Shown here piece by piece: positions 44,139 to 55,500 of a DNA stretch of 64,000 nucleotides. This DNA is from Tetrapyrgos nigripes (lineage: Eukaryota > Basidiomycota > Agaricomycetes > Agaricales > Campanellaceae): contig JAACJM010000031.1 of the NCBI GenBank assembly GCA_013368315.1, positions 1 through 64,000 on the forward strand, given 5' to 3'. The notes below the pieces were generated by a model. It searched no databases, was not told where the DNA came from, and saw only the letters and a list, made by a program, of their open reading frames with translations. A program made the translations under genes and the position numbers. Positions within the stretch are counted from its first letter, which is position 1. Each line of letters starts with the position of its first letter.

Positions 44139-46245
44139 GGGTTCTTCTGAGGTGCTGTTGGGACTTGGTTGGGACAAGGCCTGAGGTGCCTGATGACGTG
44201 TAGCCAAAGAAAATATCCAATCAATCAATGATATTCATGAAGGTTTGATAGGTACAATTATACTAATGCGTTTTTCACTGAACATGAAGGTGTTGACGTG
44301 TAGCCTACTTACTCAGGAAACTGGAATGAAAGTGTGGATGTTATTAAATAAGGATCAAATAGCAGAACAGTTCTATGAATTCCTGATCTCGGAACTTGAA
44401 TCAATAAAGAAGAAATGCAAAAGAGAGAAAGAGAGTAGAATGATTCCCTAACTAAAACACACTTGTCCTTCCTCCACTCCTTAGTTGGATCTCCAGTTCA
44501 AACCACCACAGAATCTCCTCTACTGACCTCTTGGATAGAATTCTCTCCCTGCTGAGCGCTATGTGACTGTGTAGATGCTGATGGATCTGATTGAGCTGAT
44601 AGAGCAGAGGCTGCAAATTCTGGAGGTTTAGAAAGACTCTCGAGAATGGAGTCTTGGTTGTTCTTGTAGAGGTGGGAAAGGAGGATGAGGAAAGTGGAAT
44701 AGATTGTTTCTAAGTGGGGTAGCATTATGTTCAGGTAGATTACTACTGAATTGTAATACCCTGGATTGAATATGCCAGGGATGACTAGAATCTGGGTTTC
44801 AAAATGTTATTAGCATTCAAGTTCCAAGAAAGTAGAAATGATTACATACCCAGGGAATACAATAGATTATACCAGACTGCACTAAGAGTACCAGTATCTG
44901 CTCAACTTGGTCTTTTGTATTTAATTTGCCAACGTGAGCTATAACAGATTGTCTGTAGTGCCTGTTGAGAGAAATCGAGTTAAAGCTGAAAATTATGAAG
45001 CCAAAAGTCTACTGTCTGCCTACCAAGCTTTTTTTGCAATCAGAAGAGTTGCTATGAGGTTGGTGAAGACCAGTGATACTGGCAGTATCACACGGATAGG
45101 CTGAGTTACCTGCATAATCTAAGACTGGGTATCAATACAACAACAAAATATGTACGTACAGAATTTACACCAAGTACGCCTCTGACGGCAAGGAATGCAT
45201 CATAAATACTACAACCTACACTCAGAGGAATTACCTCAACAAAATTAATCAAAGAAATCAGGTATGGTAGGGATTCTTACCTAATGATTGGGCAATACAA
45301 AAAACAAGAATTCCTCTGGACACAGTTTCCCTTTGAAAAATGATCCATACCCTCCAAACCACAATTGTATCTCCCAGGAAATACTATTCACATATACTTC
45401 AGTATTCAGATAAGGAATGATAGCACAGAGAAACTCACACTAGCTCTTGTCACCACTGCCATCATCATTATAATCGTGATCAAGATTGGACCAGGATTGT
45501 ATGTTTGATATGCAAACGCTTGAACCTGAACTATATCACTTATCCGATCCATCACCGTGATCCATGCTGAGTTTATAAGCATTGTTGCACAGGCAACCAC
45601 AAGACAAAATCGCATTGGTGATTGTCAAAGTCCTTGATGACTTGGTCCATGTTTGAAATTGTGTCAGAATAGTTTAGGACAGACCTACCATAGCAGTAAG
45701 ATGGTAGAGATTGTAGTCAAAAGCTCAATGCCTAGATAGTAAGGTTACAATGAGCAGGAAGATATAACACTGGGTGAACCTTATGTTGTGTAAGAGAACC
45801 CACCAAAGCAAAGTCCTTCAACTGCAGCTCCCAATACAGCCCCTCGAATGCCAGTCATATCGGAAGATACAAGAAAGGAGGAGTGCATTCCTGGCATTGA
45901 GTAGGATTACCGAGGAGAAGTCTATGGGGACACAGCCAAGTGTTTGTTGGAATAAATCAACAGCAAAATAACGCTTTGCCCGCTCCTTAAGTACCTGTCA
46001 GTTCGTTGTGCATTGCATGATCAATGTATTGTCCACTGGTGCAGTAGTGCTCATCGCATCAACATCATGATGAACTTGTGCCAAAAGTAATTGTTATAAT
46101 TTGGGAAAATATAATTGTACCTATCAAACCTTACCACAAATATCATTGATTAATTGGATATTTTTTGATCCATTGACCCATTTTCTTTGGCTACACGCCA
46201 TCAGGCCTTGTCCCAACCAAGTCCCACTAGCGCCCCAGAAGACCC
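44139..46245. mobile_element. 2.1-kb element with inverted ends enclosing a host-type gene
   Basis: The ends are inverted repeats of about 125-135 bases: both read inward GGGACTTGGTTGGGACAAGG, CGTGTAGCCAAAGAAAAT, and then TTTGATAGGTACAATTATA. The outer limits are GGGTTCTTCTG at 44139 and CAGAAGACCC ending at 46245. No target duplication was found. A seven-helix-type gene lies completely inside, so this looks like a gene-carrying TIR element, or two opposed copies of a small repeat flanking the gene by chance. Confidence 0.6.
44498..45858 (-). CDS. Seven-helix-type membrane protein inside an inverted-repeat element
   Basis: The ATG at 45856-45858 gives MTGIRGAVLGAAVEGLCFGI, joined by a GTGGGT donor to ELLTTISTILLLC. 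Then come RFCLVVACATMLINSAWITV, NPGPILITIIMMMAVV, YFLGDTIVVWRVWIIFQRE (the GDxxVVWRxW signature of an expanded agaricomycete 7-TM family), IYDAFLAVRGVLGV, and VILPVSLVFTNLIATLL with IAKKAWRHYRQSV. The C-terminal exon reads MLPHLETIYSTFLILLSHLY, then Ser/Gln-rich sequence to TGA at 44498-44500. The join before RFCLVV was not resolved in frame, so the copy may be damaged. It resembles the gene at 11033-12635 in plan only, not in detail. Confidence 0.6.
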
Positions 46246-47862
46246 TGAATCAGAACTTGGTATTAACGGCTTTTGGTCGGTGTAATTGAATCAGACACTG
46301 ACTTAAATATCTGTCAGGTATGCTGCCAGCATTACAACAACATGAGAAGACTGGAGACGAGTGGTTCAGCAGAAACAATTTCCCTGCAAGAAGAGTAGAC
46401 TCTCTGAGCCACTGAAAAGCTTTCAGCACGAAATATATCTCCTTCATGGGAGTCTGATTTTGGATGAATACAAAACAAGGCAAATGAGAAGACAGAGGCA
46501 CTTCAGAATTAACACTAATCACGGTTGCAGTGATATCTAAGTACCTGACCATATACAACGAAGCAACGAGGTCGGATGCCATCTCTCATCAACCACAAGA
46601 CACAAAGCCAGTCCTGACTTAGAAGCGGATTTCTCAAGCTCCTGGACATAGCAGCTAAGCTGCGATCCTTGCCGAAGTAAATCTATGTCCAAATTGTTAG
46701 GGCCTAGTATGGGTGTGTGTAGAATCTGAACGCCAGAAATAAAATGAATGAAAAGAAAGAGAAGTAAGAGTAGAAGCGGACAACGGTATTGATAACAACT
46801 TCCATCTACGTACGCAGCAAGCCAAAATAGTATTTGGAAAAGATGGTTAGGATACGTGAACCAAACCGAACAGATGGAAGAGTCACGATGAGCGTAACAG
46901 CTTAGCCGCATATCCGGTTAGCAGTTGCTGCAAGTCGTATCTAAACAGGTGCAACGAGCTGTTGTATGTTGAGATTACAATCATCAGGACTCAGCTTTTA
47001 CAACGGAAAAGACAGAGGGAGCCTACCGTTATGTTCCTGGCAAACGCCGGCTACGGGTACAGGAGCAGGAGCAGCATCAACAATGATGACAACGGGTGAC
47101 TGGAGGATGAGGATGAGGATAGCAGAGACAGTGATGGTTGGGAAGGTAGACGAGTGGGCGGAAGCGGCTCAAGTTGTGATCATGACATCACTGTAAGGTC
47201 AACATAAATTTTGCACAGCCCGTTGCTTGGATCTGACGGTCATGCCAAAGATACGCGCCTCCTCTCAACTGGCACCATGACCCTGTCTGAAGTCGTCCTT
47301 CCTGTGTCTTGAGACTCAAAGATGCAAGTGGCAAGGTGAGTTAAAACTTACTCGCAAACTTACGGTTTCAACGTCTGGCTCTCGCCCTACAGTTCCCGTC
47401 AATGAAGAACCAATGAAGGGGGTGTGGGCCACCTCCACCTTACTCGTAAGCTTCGCACAATAAGTAATAGGTAAAACCAGGGGCAACTGCCCCCATTGAA
47501 ATGTGAAGATTGTGAATGAGCGGTAGGGGCTCGTAGATATAAATTACAAGGCCCTTTAGGCCCAGTTAACTTATGTCGACCCCCCAATTGAGTACCAAAC
47601 TTTCTCATGGGTTCTAACTTTTACACGCCACCTCAGCACTCTGAAGTGCCCGAACACTGTCATTTCAGCTGATGCTCGACTGACGTCATTCCTGCCTTCC
47701 CTCCCCACCAGGCCCAACAACCAGCACAATGCTTCAGACGTGTTTACCTTCCCTCAACAGCCATCGAAAGTCATCAAGAGCTGCTCTCTGAGACTCTGGA
47801 CCACTATGGCTATCTCTAATCCAAGGTCATTTAAAGGTGCCGTTACATTAAAATGATACAGT
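46246..47862. other. Gene-poor stretch left of the tandem TIR elements
   Basis: Minus-strand frames at 46250-46582 and 46537-46911 are open and contain a hydrophobic run (PLLLLLLFLFIHFISG), but show no family. The rest holds no supported feature. Confidence 0.3.
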
Positions 47863-48198
47863 ACTGGGGTAAAGAGCCATCGCTTCGCGTGGCAAGCTAC
47901 GAGGCCTGTTCAATAAAGCCAAAATTTTACTCTTATATTGACTACGCTGCAGCTGCTGAGACAAGGTGAGCTAAAACAATGAAAGAGGATATGAAGACAA
48001 ACAGTGATACTTGAAAATTTGGTGTTCAAAAGTCATACCTATCTATGTTGCAAGACAAATACCGACATCAAAGTGTGAAACTATCACTCCTCTCTTCTTT
48101 CCTTGCTTCACATGTATACTGGTAGTTATCTCCAGCACAAATGTACCCTCCCTAGGACTAAGTGTAAAGGGTACCTCTCCATCCTCATGACTCATGCA

Positions 48199-49570
48199 TA
48201 GGGCTCCAACTGAATACTATTAAATACTGTTATAACTGGTTAATAACAGGTTAAAATAATAACAAGTTATACCTGAGCCCAGTAACAGGTATTAACTGTT
48301 ATAACCTGTTAGTAACTGGTAGCCACATGCCAGCAATTTCCGAAGATTGGCATCACGTCGATGATGGTCCATCAATTGCTGTGTGAAGTTGAGTCGAACC
48401 CAAACATCAGATCACAAAATCTTTTCCCCAACAGCCATACCGCCACCTTTCCTCTTTTGCGCTAGCTTTGGGTGGAGCATGTATGAATCAATGAAACCAT
48501 CTGTGAGGTTGAGCTGGACCTGAACATCAGAGTCCTGCACAAAATCTTTTCCCTGACAACCATACTGCCACCTTCCCTCTTTTGCGCTAGTGGATGCCAA
48601 TGACAAGCTCGCTTAAATTCTTGATCATTGACATGGACCATCCTAGAATCTTTGAAGCTGCACACAGGACTATGGAAGTCATTACTCATAAGAAGTACTT
48701 AGACACTGGTAAGCTTATCATTTTTTACTTGTTTCTTATGCATATTATGCACTTACAGTGATATATTACCCTGGTGAGTATCAGGCAATGCTTTCCGGAT
48801 GTCTATGCATTGAACAACAATTTTTTCCAGTATACCATCTGACATTCCGCCTGAATTGGTTTGGAAAGCATCATTCGAATGAGTATCAGCAGGCGAAGGC
48901 CCTTTTTGAGCATGTCTACGAGTCCTATTCTCAGGCTGTGCCTGTGGGCTCGAACGGTGTCTCTCTGAGAAAGCCAAAGAAGACATCCAGCAATGACAAA
49001 CTCTTTGAGTCTCTGTAGAACGAAATGCCATCTGATTCAGAAGACGAGAGCTTGTCTGATATACAGGGTAGCTCTAGCCAAACATCAGATGAATTAGAGC
49101 AATATTTTTCTGGAGAGGGAGGGCAAGGCAAAATGAAAAAGTCCTTGCAATGGTGGAAGGTATTCTAGGTTTTTATGTCTGTGTTGAATCCTATTCATGT
49201 TTTCCCATAGACCCACTGCAAGACCACTGAAGATCAATGTGGATTTCCAATCATATCACGCATAGCCCGTGACTTTTTGGCCATTCCAGGAACAAGTGTA
49301 TCCATTGAACGGCTATTCTCAAAATTGCGTCACCTTTGCTCTGATGTGCACTCATCTATGAAAGCTGAGACCACCACTCAAGCGATGTACACAAAGGTCT
49401 GGTTGAAGGAGGGACTCTTTGAATTTCACTCCCATAAGCTTATTTCACGCAAAATCTGGTCGTCAGAAAAATCTGTTAGTAACTAGTTATAACATGTTAT
49501 AACATAGTATACCTGTTACTTATTAGTTACCTCGAGAATTGTAACAAGTAATTAACAGGTTGGAGCCCTA
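48199..49570 (+). mobile_element. Deleted hAT transposon (1372 bases) with 8-base target duplication
   Basis: The ends are perfect 12-base inverted repeats, TAGGGCTCCAAC and GTTGGAGCCCTA. CTCATGCA flanks it on both sides (48191-48198 and 49571-49578). The matching uninterrupted site CTCATGCAATCAC is in copy 2 at 51486. Inside each end lie AT-rich GTTATAAC / TTAGTAAC repeats. Only the C-terminal part of a transposase remains, so it could move only with help from another element. Confidence 0.95.
48831..49486 (+). pseudogene. hAT transposase remnant with dimerisation domain
   Basis: The exon after the CCAG acceptor at 48830 reads YHLTFRLNWFGKHHSNEYQQ and then stops at TAG 49016-49018. The frame resumes with PSDSEDESLSDIQ, and after an intron gives IARDFLAIPGTSVSIERLFS followed by KLRHLCSDVHSSMKAETTTQ and AMYTKVWLKEGLF, the hAT C-terminal dimerisation domain. 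The N-terminal zinc finger and catalytic core are absent. Confidence 0.85.
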
Positions 49571-49670
49571 CTCATGCAATCACTGTCAAAAAGCAAATTG
49601 CTCCTCCCAGGTCCATTGTCATCATGTGTTAGAATCATATTCATTGCCATATGCATTCGTTCGAGTACGG

Positions 49671-50513
49671 TTGCAACGGGTCACCCCTGCAGGCCACCTG
49701 TGGGTCGGCGGGCCCATGCGTGTTGCCTTGGATTAGCTGCATTTCTCACTACACACATCCAAAAAGTCATATACAACCAGGATAGCTTTTTTAGGGTTTC
49801 AGATACCTTATTAGATTTTTTTTGGCTTTTTAAACCACCAGCTAAGTGCTCTAAGCAAGTACGAGTGCTACAAAATGACCAACTTTTTTTAATAACATAC
49901 TTATATACTCATGATTACCGAGGATCCGGCTGTGAAAAAAATTCGAAAGACACCTATACATGTCTCAAGCATATTCCGTTGATCTCTGAGGCACATATCT
50001 GCTTGTTGAGGCAAACAGAGAGCGAGGCTCATAGAAAGCGTGGGAAGTGACATCGGGTAACCCCGAACGACGTCAGGGACGAGCATTTCTCAATGTCAAA
50101 GGTCCTAACGCATGCATATTGATTTTTCATTATGATTGAGAGAGCTTATGAGCTGTTTACCTAAGTTTTCAATGCACCATTGCACACGGATAGCAATAGA
50201 GAACAACAGTTAGTTAGACACGTCGGGTATTGGGCTGGTCCGCACATGATGTCATACGTGCGGGCCGCCCCGATAGATCTGCGGGTCACTTCTCGATGTG
50301 CGTGCCAGTTTCCAAGTCATACATGTACAAAATGTACAAAATTTGCTGTTTTAAGAACTTGCAAGATTAGATACAGGCCATAGGTTCAGATATTCTTTAG
50401 AATTTATTTTGACATAGTGGACGAGAACTCGAACGAAAATTTCAGCGGCACGCACATACACAGCCACCGACACGCTGGTACGCAGTGGCGACCCGCACAA
50501 TTCTACACACCGG
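49671..50513. mobile_element. Second insert in TIR-element copy 1 (about 840 bases, unclassified)
   Basis: It is missing from copy 2, where ATTCGTCCGAGTATGG is continuous near 51568-51584. The flanks here are TTCGAGTACGG (49660-49670) and TCCGAGTATGG (50514-50524), 9 of 11 alike, so an 8-11-base target duplication is likely. GC-rich CGGGTC/GACCCG sequences lie near both ends, but an exact terminal inverted repeat was not seen. No gene was seen inside. Confidence 0.7.
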
Positions 50514-51235
50514 TCCGAGTATGGGCCTGTTGAGCCCATGTAGAATAGGTTTCTGTGGGTCTCAGCTTGGATAATCCAGCAATTGGGACCGGTGGACGCT
50601 AAGAGAAAGAGAGCTTGAGAAGATGGGATAGAAAAACAGGACCGATCAATTGGTAGCTCATCGCGTAGTTGTAGGTAGGGGGAGTAGGCATCCAAAGGGA
50701 TGAGCCACGTCACAAGCGTGTATTATTTGCGATTTGGGGTATGCGAACACTGCTTGGAGTTGGGTAGAATCAAGGGCTGATGATTGTAGAAGAAGAGTCC
50801 TGAGAGAATGCTGACATCACAGTTTGTCAACAAATCCTTGCGGGAAATGGAGAACTTGGCGATAGAGAGGCAAGAATTACGAGGTTTGCACTCGAGGCGA
50901 ATGCAAGCTTGAGGAGCGGAGGAATAGGGCGGTGGACATTGTCGACGCTAGCGGTGAAAACGAGACGAGTCGACACGCTGCCAGCTGGCATGATGTCGTG
51001 GTTGTCGACATTCCTCGGAATGGTGTCTAGACTGATCGGTCGGTTGTCGGCATCTCAGAGAGCGGCAATAGAAATCTGCAGACGTCCTAAAGGCCTTGCG
51101 TTGGTCCGAGGAAGCCGTGAACAACGTCATGGGTCTCGACCATGATTCCAGATGAGCGCTTGACGAGCGCCAATGAACAGGGGTGGGAATTTGAACCCGT
51201 GGAAAAGATCTGGGAGGTCGCTACAACATAAATTA

Positions 51236-52797
51236 ACTGGGGTAAAGAGCCATCGCTTCGTGTGGCAAGCTACGAGGCCTGTTCAATAAAGTCAAAAATT
51301 TACTCTTATATTGACTATGCTGCAGCCACTGAGAGAAGGAGAGCTAAAACAGCAAAAGAGGATTTGAAGACAAACAGTGATACGTGAAAAATCAGTGTTC
51401 AAAAATCATACCTATCCATGTTGCAAGACAAATCCCAACACAATACCGACATTGAAGTGTGAAGTGTACCTCACCATCTTCATCACTCATGCAATCACTG
51501 CCAAAAAGTGAATCACTCCTCCTGGGTCCATCGTCATCAGGCGCTAGAATCATATTCATTGCCATATGCATTCGTCCGAGTATGGACCTGTTGAACCCAG
51601 CAGAGAAGCATTGGCACAGATGGGCCTCCGAGCAATGAGGTTCTGAGGGCAATTTGGGAAAGCCGCTATACCATTCCCAAGCTTCTGGGCCGATTGGCTC
51701 ACTCACTGAGCCGGGGATGCGTAACGAAGAGAGCTTGAAGCCAGTGACGTCCTGCACAAACACAAAAGAAAGGTGGAAAAAGGGGAGCCTTTTAAGAAAC
51801 ACAGAATTAAAAAATCCAAAGCGACAGTCTTGAAATGAGCATCAGACATTGGACAAAAGAACAATGGGAGGCTACTTCTGGAATAGCAGTGAATAATAAA
51901 TTTGCAGATGTAAAGCTTCCTGTCATGCAAAAAACAAACACTCAGTACATAGAGATGGAGACGAAAAAATCAAAGAAATGTGCCACTGCTATTGTAGAAG
52001 TTTAGTTCAAACATGCTCCTTCAACCACGATTTTATCAGAGCAAGTCTAGGATAGGTTTCTGTGGGTTTCAGCACAGATATTCCAGCAATTGGACCGGCA
52101 GATGGAAAGAGAAAGAGAGCTTAAGAAGATGGGATAGAGAAACAGGACCGATCAATTGGTAGGAGTAGGCATCCAAAGGGAGGAGCCATGTCACAAGTGT
52201 GTATTATTTGCGATTTGGGGTATGCGAACGCTGCTTGGAGTCAGGTAGAATCAAGGGTTGCTGCAGAACAAGAGTCCTGAGAGAACGCCAACGTCGCAGT
52301 TTGTCGACAAATCCTTGGGAAAAGGAGGACTTGACGAAAGAGAAGCAAGAATTACGACTCGAGGCGAATGCAAGCTTGAGGAGTAGAGGAATAGGGCGGT
52401 GGAGGTTGTCGACGCTGGCAGTGAAAATGACGCGCTGACGTTTGCATGACGTTGTGGGTTGTGCCTAGACTGATCAGTTGTCGGCATCTCAGAGACCGGC
52501 AATAGAAATCTGAATTGACCTAACTTAAAGGCCTCGCGTTGTTCCGAGAAAGCTGTGAACGACGTCATGGGTCTCGACCGTGATTCCAGATGAGCGCTTG
52601 ACGAGCGCCAATGCACAGGGGTGGGAGTTTGAACCCGTGGAAAAGATCCAGGAGGTCGCTACAACATAAATTAACTCAGCCTATAAAGGCCTCGTAATTG
52701 GGCTCTATCTAATTAATAGAATTTTTTACTGCATATGAAACCATTTTACTTCAGGCCTCGTAATTTGCCATGCGAAGCAGTGGCACCTTTCCCCAGT
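51236..52797 (+). mobile_element. TIR element, copy 2 (both ends present)
   Basis: The left end begins ACTGGGGTAAAGAGCC at 51236. The right end is TGGCACCTTTCCCCAGT, finishing at 52797. The terminal repeats match over about 45 bases at roughly 80%. Minus-strand frames (51392-51802, 52251-52616) are open but are not kept in copy 1, so they are not called as genes. The superfamily is not assigned. It holds the empty site of the hAT insertion. Confidence 0.75.
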
Positions 52798-53519
52798 GTA
52801 TGTACTAGTTACGAGGTCGAAGAATGAGGACGAGTTCTTAACACTGCGTTTCTGTGTGTGGCTATGTTGAGTTTGTCCCGATTTTCCCTGTCTGTCTCGA
52901 TCGTCCTCTCTAAATTTTTTTCTGATTTTCTCCGGGCGTGGAATTCTATGACGCCGAGCAATGATGGAAAGAGAATTAGTTTTTGAGAATAGGTTCTGAC
53001 GACGTATGCACGTGACCCTGGATGCTCTTGACTTCCTACCTCCTCCATCGTGTCCAGGCTTTGGATATCGTTCCCGCTTCCAAAGCTTCTCTTTCTCGAT
53101 TCTCTCATAACCATATCTCGCCTTTTTCTGTTCCTTTCTTCTCAGTTGATTCGCACACGCCTTTCATTAATTGTTTTCTTTCTTTTGTCGCATGCCTTAT
53201 TGATCCATCCTTTCGCAGCGTTTTTTCCAGTTGTCCCTCCGACATTATCAACCCGCCTTACTGTGTCGATGTTGGTTCTACCATTTCCACGGTTCTTGAC
53301 TGCCACTCAACACATTCCTCCACAAGGCGCTCGCGCTCGCGTCTTTATTAGTATCCAAATTCCAACACGTTCACCTCATTTCGCGCATTTGGCTAGCCTG
53401 TCGAGGATCTGTGCCTTTGGCGACTTATTTCATAGTATCATCACTCTCGTCGCATCAGGACGTCAATGGTCAATTCAATTCTGAATACCTCGCCGCGTAG
53501 GCGTCTTCACTACACTCTG
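52798..53519. other. Spacer between TIR-element copies, pyrimidine-rich
   Basis: Overlapping plus-strand frames at 53022-53484 are Leu/Ser/Phe-rich because the plus strand is CT-rich. No domain or intron support was seen. Confidence 0.35.
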
Positions 53520-53564
53520 ACTGGGGTAAGGGGCCACTGCTCTGCATGGCAAGTTACAAGGCCC
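53520..53564 (+). repeat. Lone left terminal repeat of the same TIR-element family
   Basis: ACTGGGGTAAGGGGCCAC and GCATGGCAAGTTACAAGGCC follow the 45-base end of copies 1 and 2. The sequence to the right does not match their interior, so this is a third, different or heavily deleted member. Confidence 0.6.
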
Positions 53565-55185
53565 AGAGGAATTACTAGAGCCTCGTGAATTTATTGCAGG
53601 AAAATCATATAAAGTATATATTGCTCATAGCAAACAGGAAAAAAATATGTAGATACTCTTTAGTGTGACCACATTCCGAGAGTAAAGAGTGAATGGCAGT
53701 AGGGAACAAAAAAGGCGAGGAAAGTGAGTATTCTCTTCCTTTTGAATACGGATCACTGGAGAGAAAAAGAGATAGCGTGAAAGTTTGACTCGAGCAAGGC
53801 TGGGATTTGAAAAAAGTAAGAAGAAAATAAAAGAGATGGGAGAAGGCAGGAGATCGTTGTCAGAAGACCATGATGGACGCCCTCAACACATTACACAGCA
53901 CCTGCGGGACATACCAAATAATTGAAATTGTAGAAAAAGTAGTAAAAGAACAACAGAAAGAGAAAGAACAGACGTTGAGGAATATGTCGGAAATTTCATT
54001 TCGGCATTATAATGACATAAGCATTATAAGTCCATTACAATTGCCGGCATTGGGCCAAATTGGTTTCACGGCTGGCCGCCGGCTTATAAGACGCTTATAA
54101 TACTATAATAGTCTGAATCACTCGGAAGTGGGGAGTATGAAGCGCTTTCTGGGACTGAGATTCATGTATGGGACGCTGTATGGAATAGATTCAATGAACA
54201 TAGAGCCCCGTACTGTAGTCCTTATGTAGGCTAGATTCAGCTATGGTACGAGGAACAGTACTACTAGTACAAATGGATAGCGGTGGCATTGTAAGGCATG
54301 TGAACTTTGTTACATTTGTTACATTCTCCACATCGCAATGCGTACATTGCCCAAGTCGGATGTCCGTAGGTTAGGCTGATCGCTGCCAATGTCAGGCCTG
54401 GCACAGCTTCCGTCCCAAAAAGTATAACCCTATTTTATCACGGCCATATTTCTCCAACTCACGATTTTGGGAATATATCACTCAATGTCATACATCAATT
54501 TGTATGGTACAGTATCAGCAAATCCTAAGTCCCAGCCACTGAAGCCTAAGTACTAAGTCTATGCACCCTCCTTTAATCTTATTTGCTTTCTATCATGAAC
54601 TCGCAACTGCTTTACTCGCCAATTAACTACTGTACTCAGTGGCGGGTACCCATTAGTACCCCTGGCAGGTGGCCTGCCTGTTCCAAAGTATGTAGATAGT
54701 CTCGGCATAACAGAAATGAGTAGCTATACATAATAAAGTATTCTTTGAATCAGTCTACCATTGTTTTTTCAACGTTCAAAGATTTGAGCCACAATTTGGC
54801 ATGTGAACGCCATGTGGCAGCGACCTTATTTGGATACCACGGTCTAGTGCGTTGTTGGTCTCAAAAGATATCAGAAACAAGAATCATTGACCTAAATTGC
54901 AGGCATATGCATTACAATAACACTATTTACATGTAGACTAGTCATAGAAAATTCTGATTGCCAGGTACGGCAGGTCTGCCTGTACGGGTACGGGCTGGCG
55001 GGGGTTTCCGAATCTGGACCCATACCCACGCACCCTACATTTCACTCACTTGGTGAAACTTTTTGTTGTTGTCCTACATTGTATACATGTCCCCAAATGC
55101 GAGTATCAGAGTGTAGAGGGGAGAGTACTGATGATAGTAGGGTAGACAGCCCTATATATTAACCCAGAGGCCTAGAGTTATTATC
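53565..55185. other. Gene-poor stretch with repeat ends
   Basis: TATGTCGGAAATTTC at 53983-53997 is an exact inverted match to 57151-57165. GC-rich CAGTGGCGGGTACCC at about 54640 and GTACGGGTACGGGCTGGCGG near 54985 resemble hAT-type ends, but pairing and a target duplication could not be shown. The 76-residue frame at 53870-54100 runs through these repeats and is not called. Confidence 0.35.
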
Positions 55186-55500
55186 GGTAAGTTGGCTCAG
55201 TTGGTAATATGATTTCAATTGCCGTTTGAAGTGGTTCGACGTGTGTTCGAATCACTCATATGGCACAATTCAAAGGTGTGATGAATATCTGGATCAATAG
55301 AAAAGGATCTGGACTTGTTGTTTTGCCACCTGTCATGACCAATTGATCGGACTTCTATAAGGCTTCGATGGGTACCTGAAGTGCCTCTCACATAAGGCGT
55401 TTAGTGTATTTCCGGGCAGTTTGATGCCCTTCGATGGGTACTCCTGCCGTTAAGTCTTTATAGAGTACTTTGAGTGGTGTTCCGGTATTGGGCTAGCTGT
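55186..55500 (+). mobile_element. SINE-like sequence with tRNA-derived head
   Basis: TGGCTCAGTTGG at 55193-55204 matches the Pol III A box, and GTTCGAATC at 55245-55253 matches the B box, at tRNA spacing. Between them TTCAA / TTGAA form a 5-base stem around a 7-base loop with GCC in the anticodon place (55219-55225). The acceptor ends do not pair and the variable part is long, so it is not a working tRNA. The body following it recurs in inverted orientation at about 56885-56990. Confidence 0.6.

Larger units (their letters stand above)
47863..51235 (+). mobile_element. TIR element, copy 1 (interrupted, right end missing)
   Basis: The left end ACTGGGGTAAAGAGCC with GCTACGAGGCC matches copy 2 at 51236. 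The sequence is collinear with copy 2 but is broken by a hAT element (48199-49570) and by a second insert (about 49671-50513). The right part (50514-51235) matches copy 2 at about 52035-52676 and stops at ACATAAATTAACT exactly where copy 2 begins, so the terminal repeat is missing. Interior frames are not conserved between the copies. Confidence 0.75.

Noticed and set aside
51392..51802. 136-codon minus-strand frame as a transposase of the TIR element
   Set aside because: The frame is not kept in the neighbouring copy and carries no transposase motif.
53022..53484. Overlapping 109- and 144-codon frames
   Set aside because: The plus strand is CT-rich, which keeps both frames open; no domain and no sign of introns or conservation in the adjacent repeats.
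55186..55262. Functional tRNA-Gly gene
   Set aside because: The acceptor strands do not pair and the variable region is too long; it is kept only as a SINE-like head.
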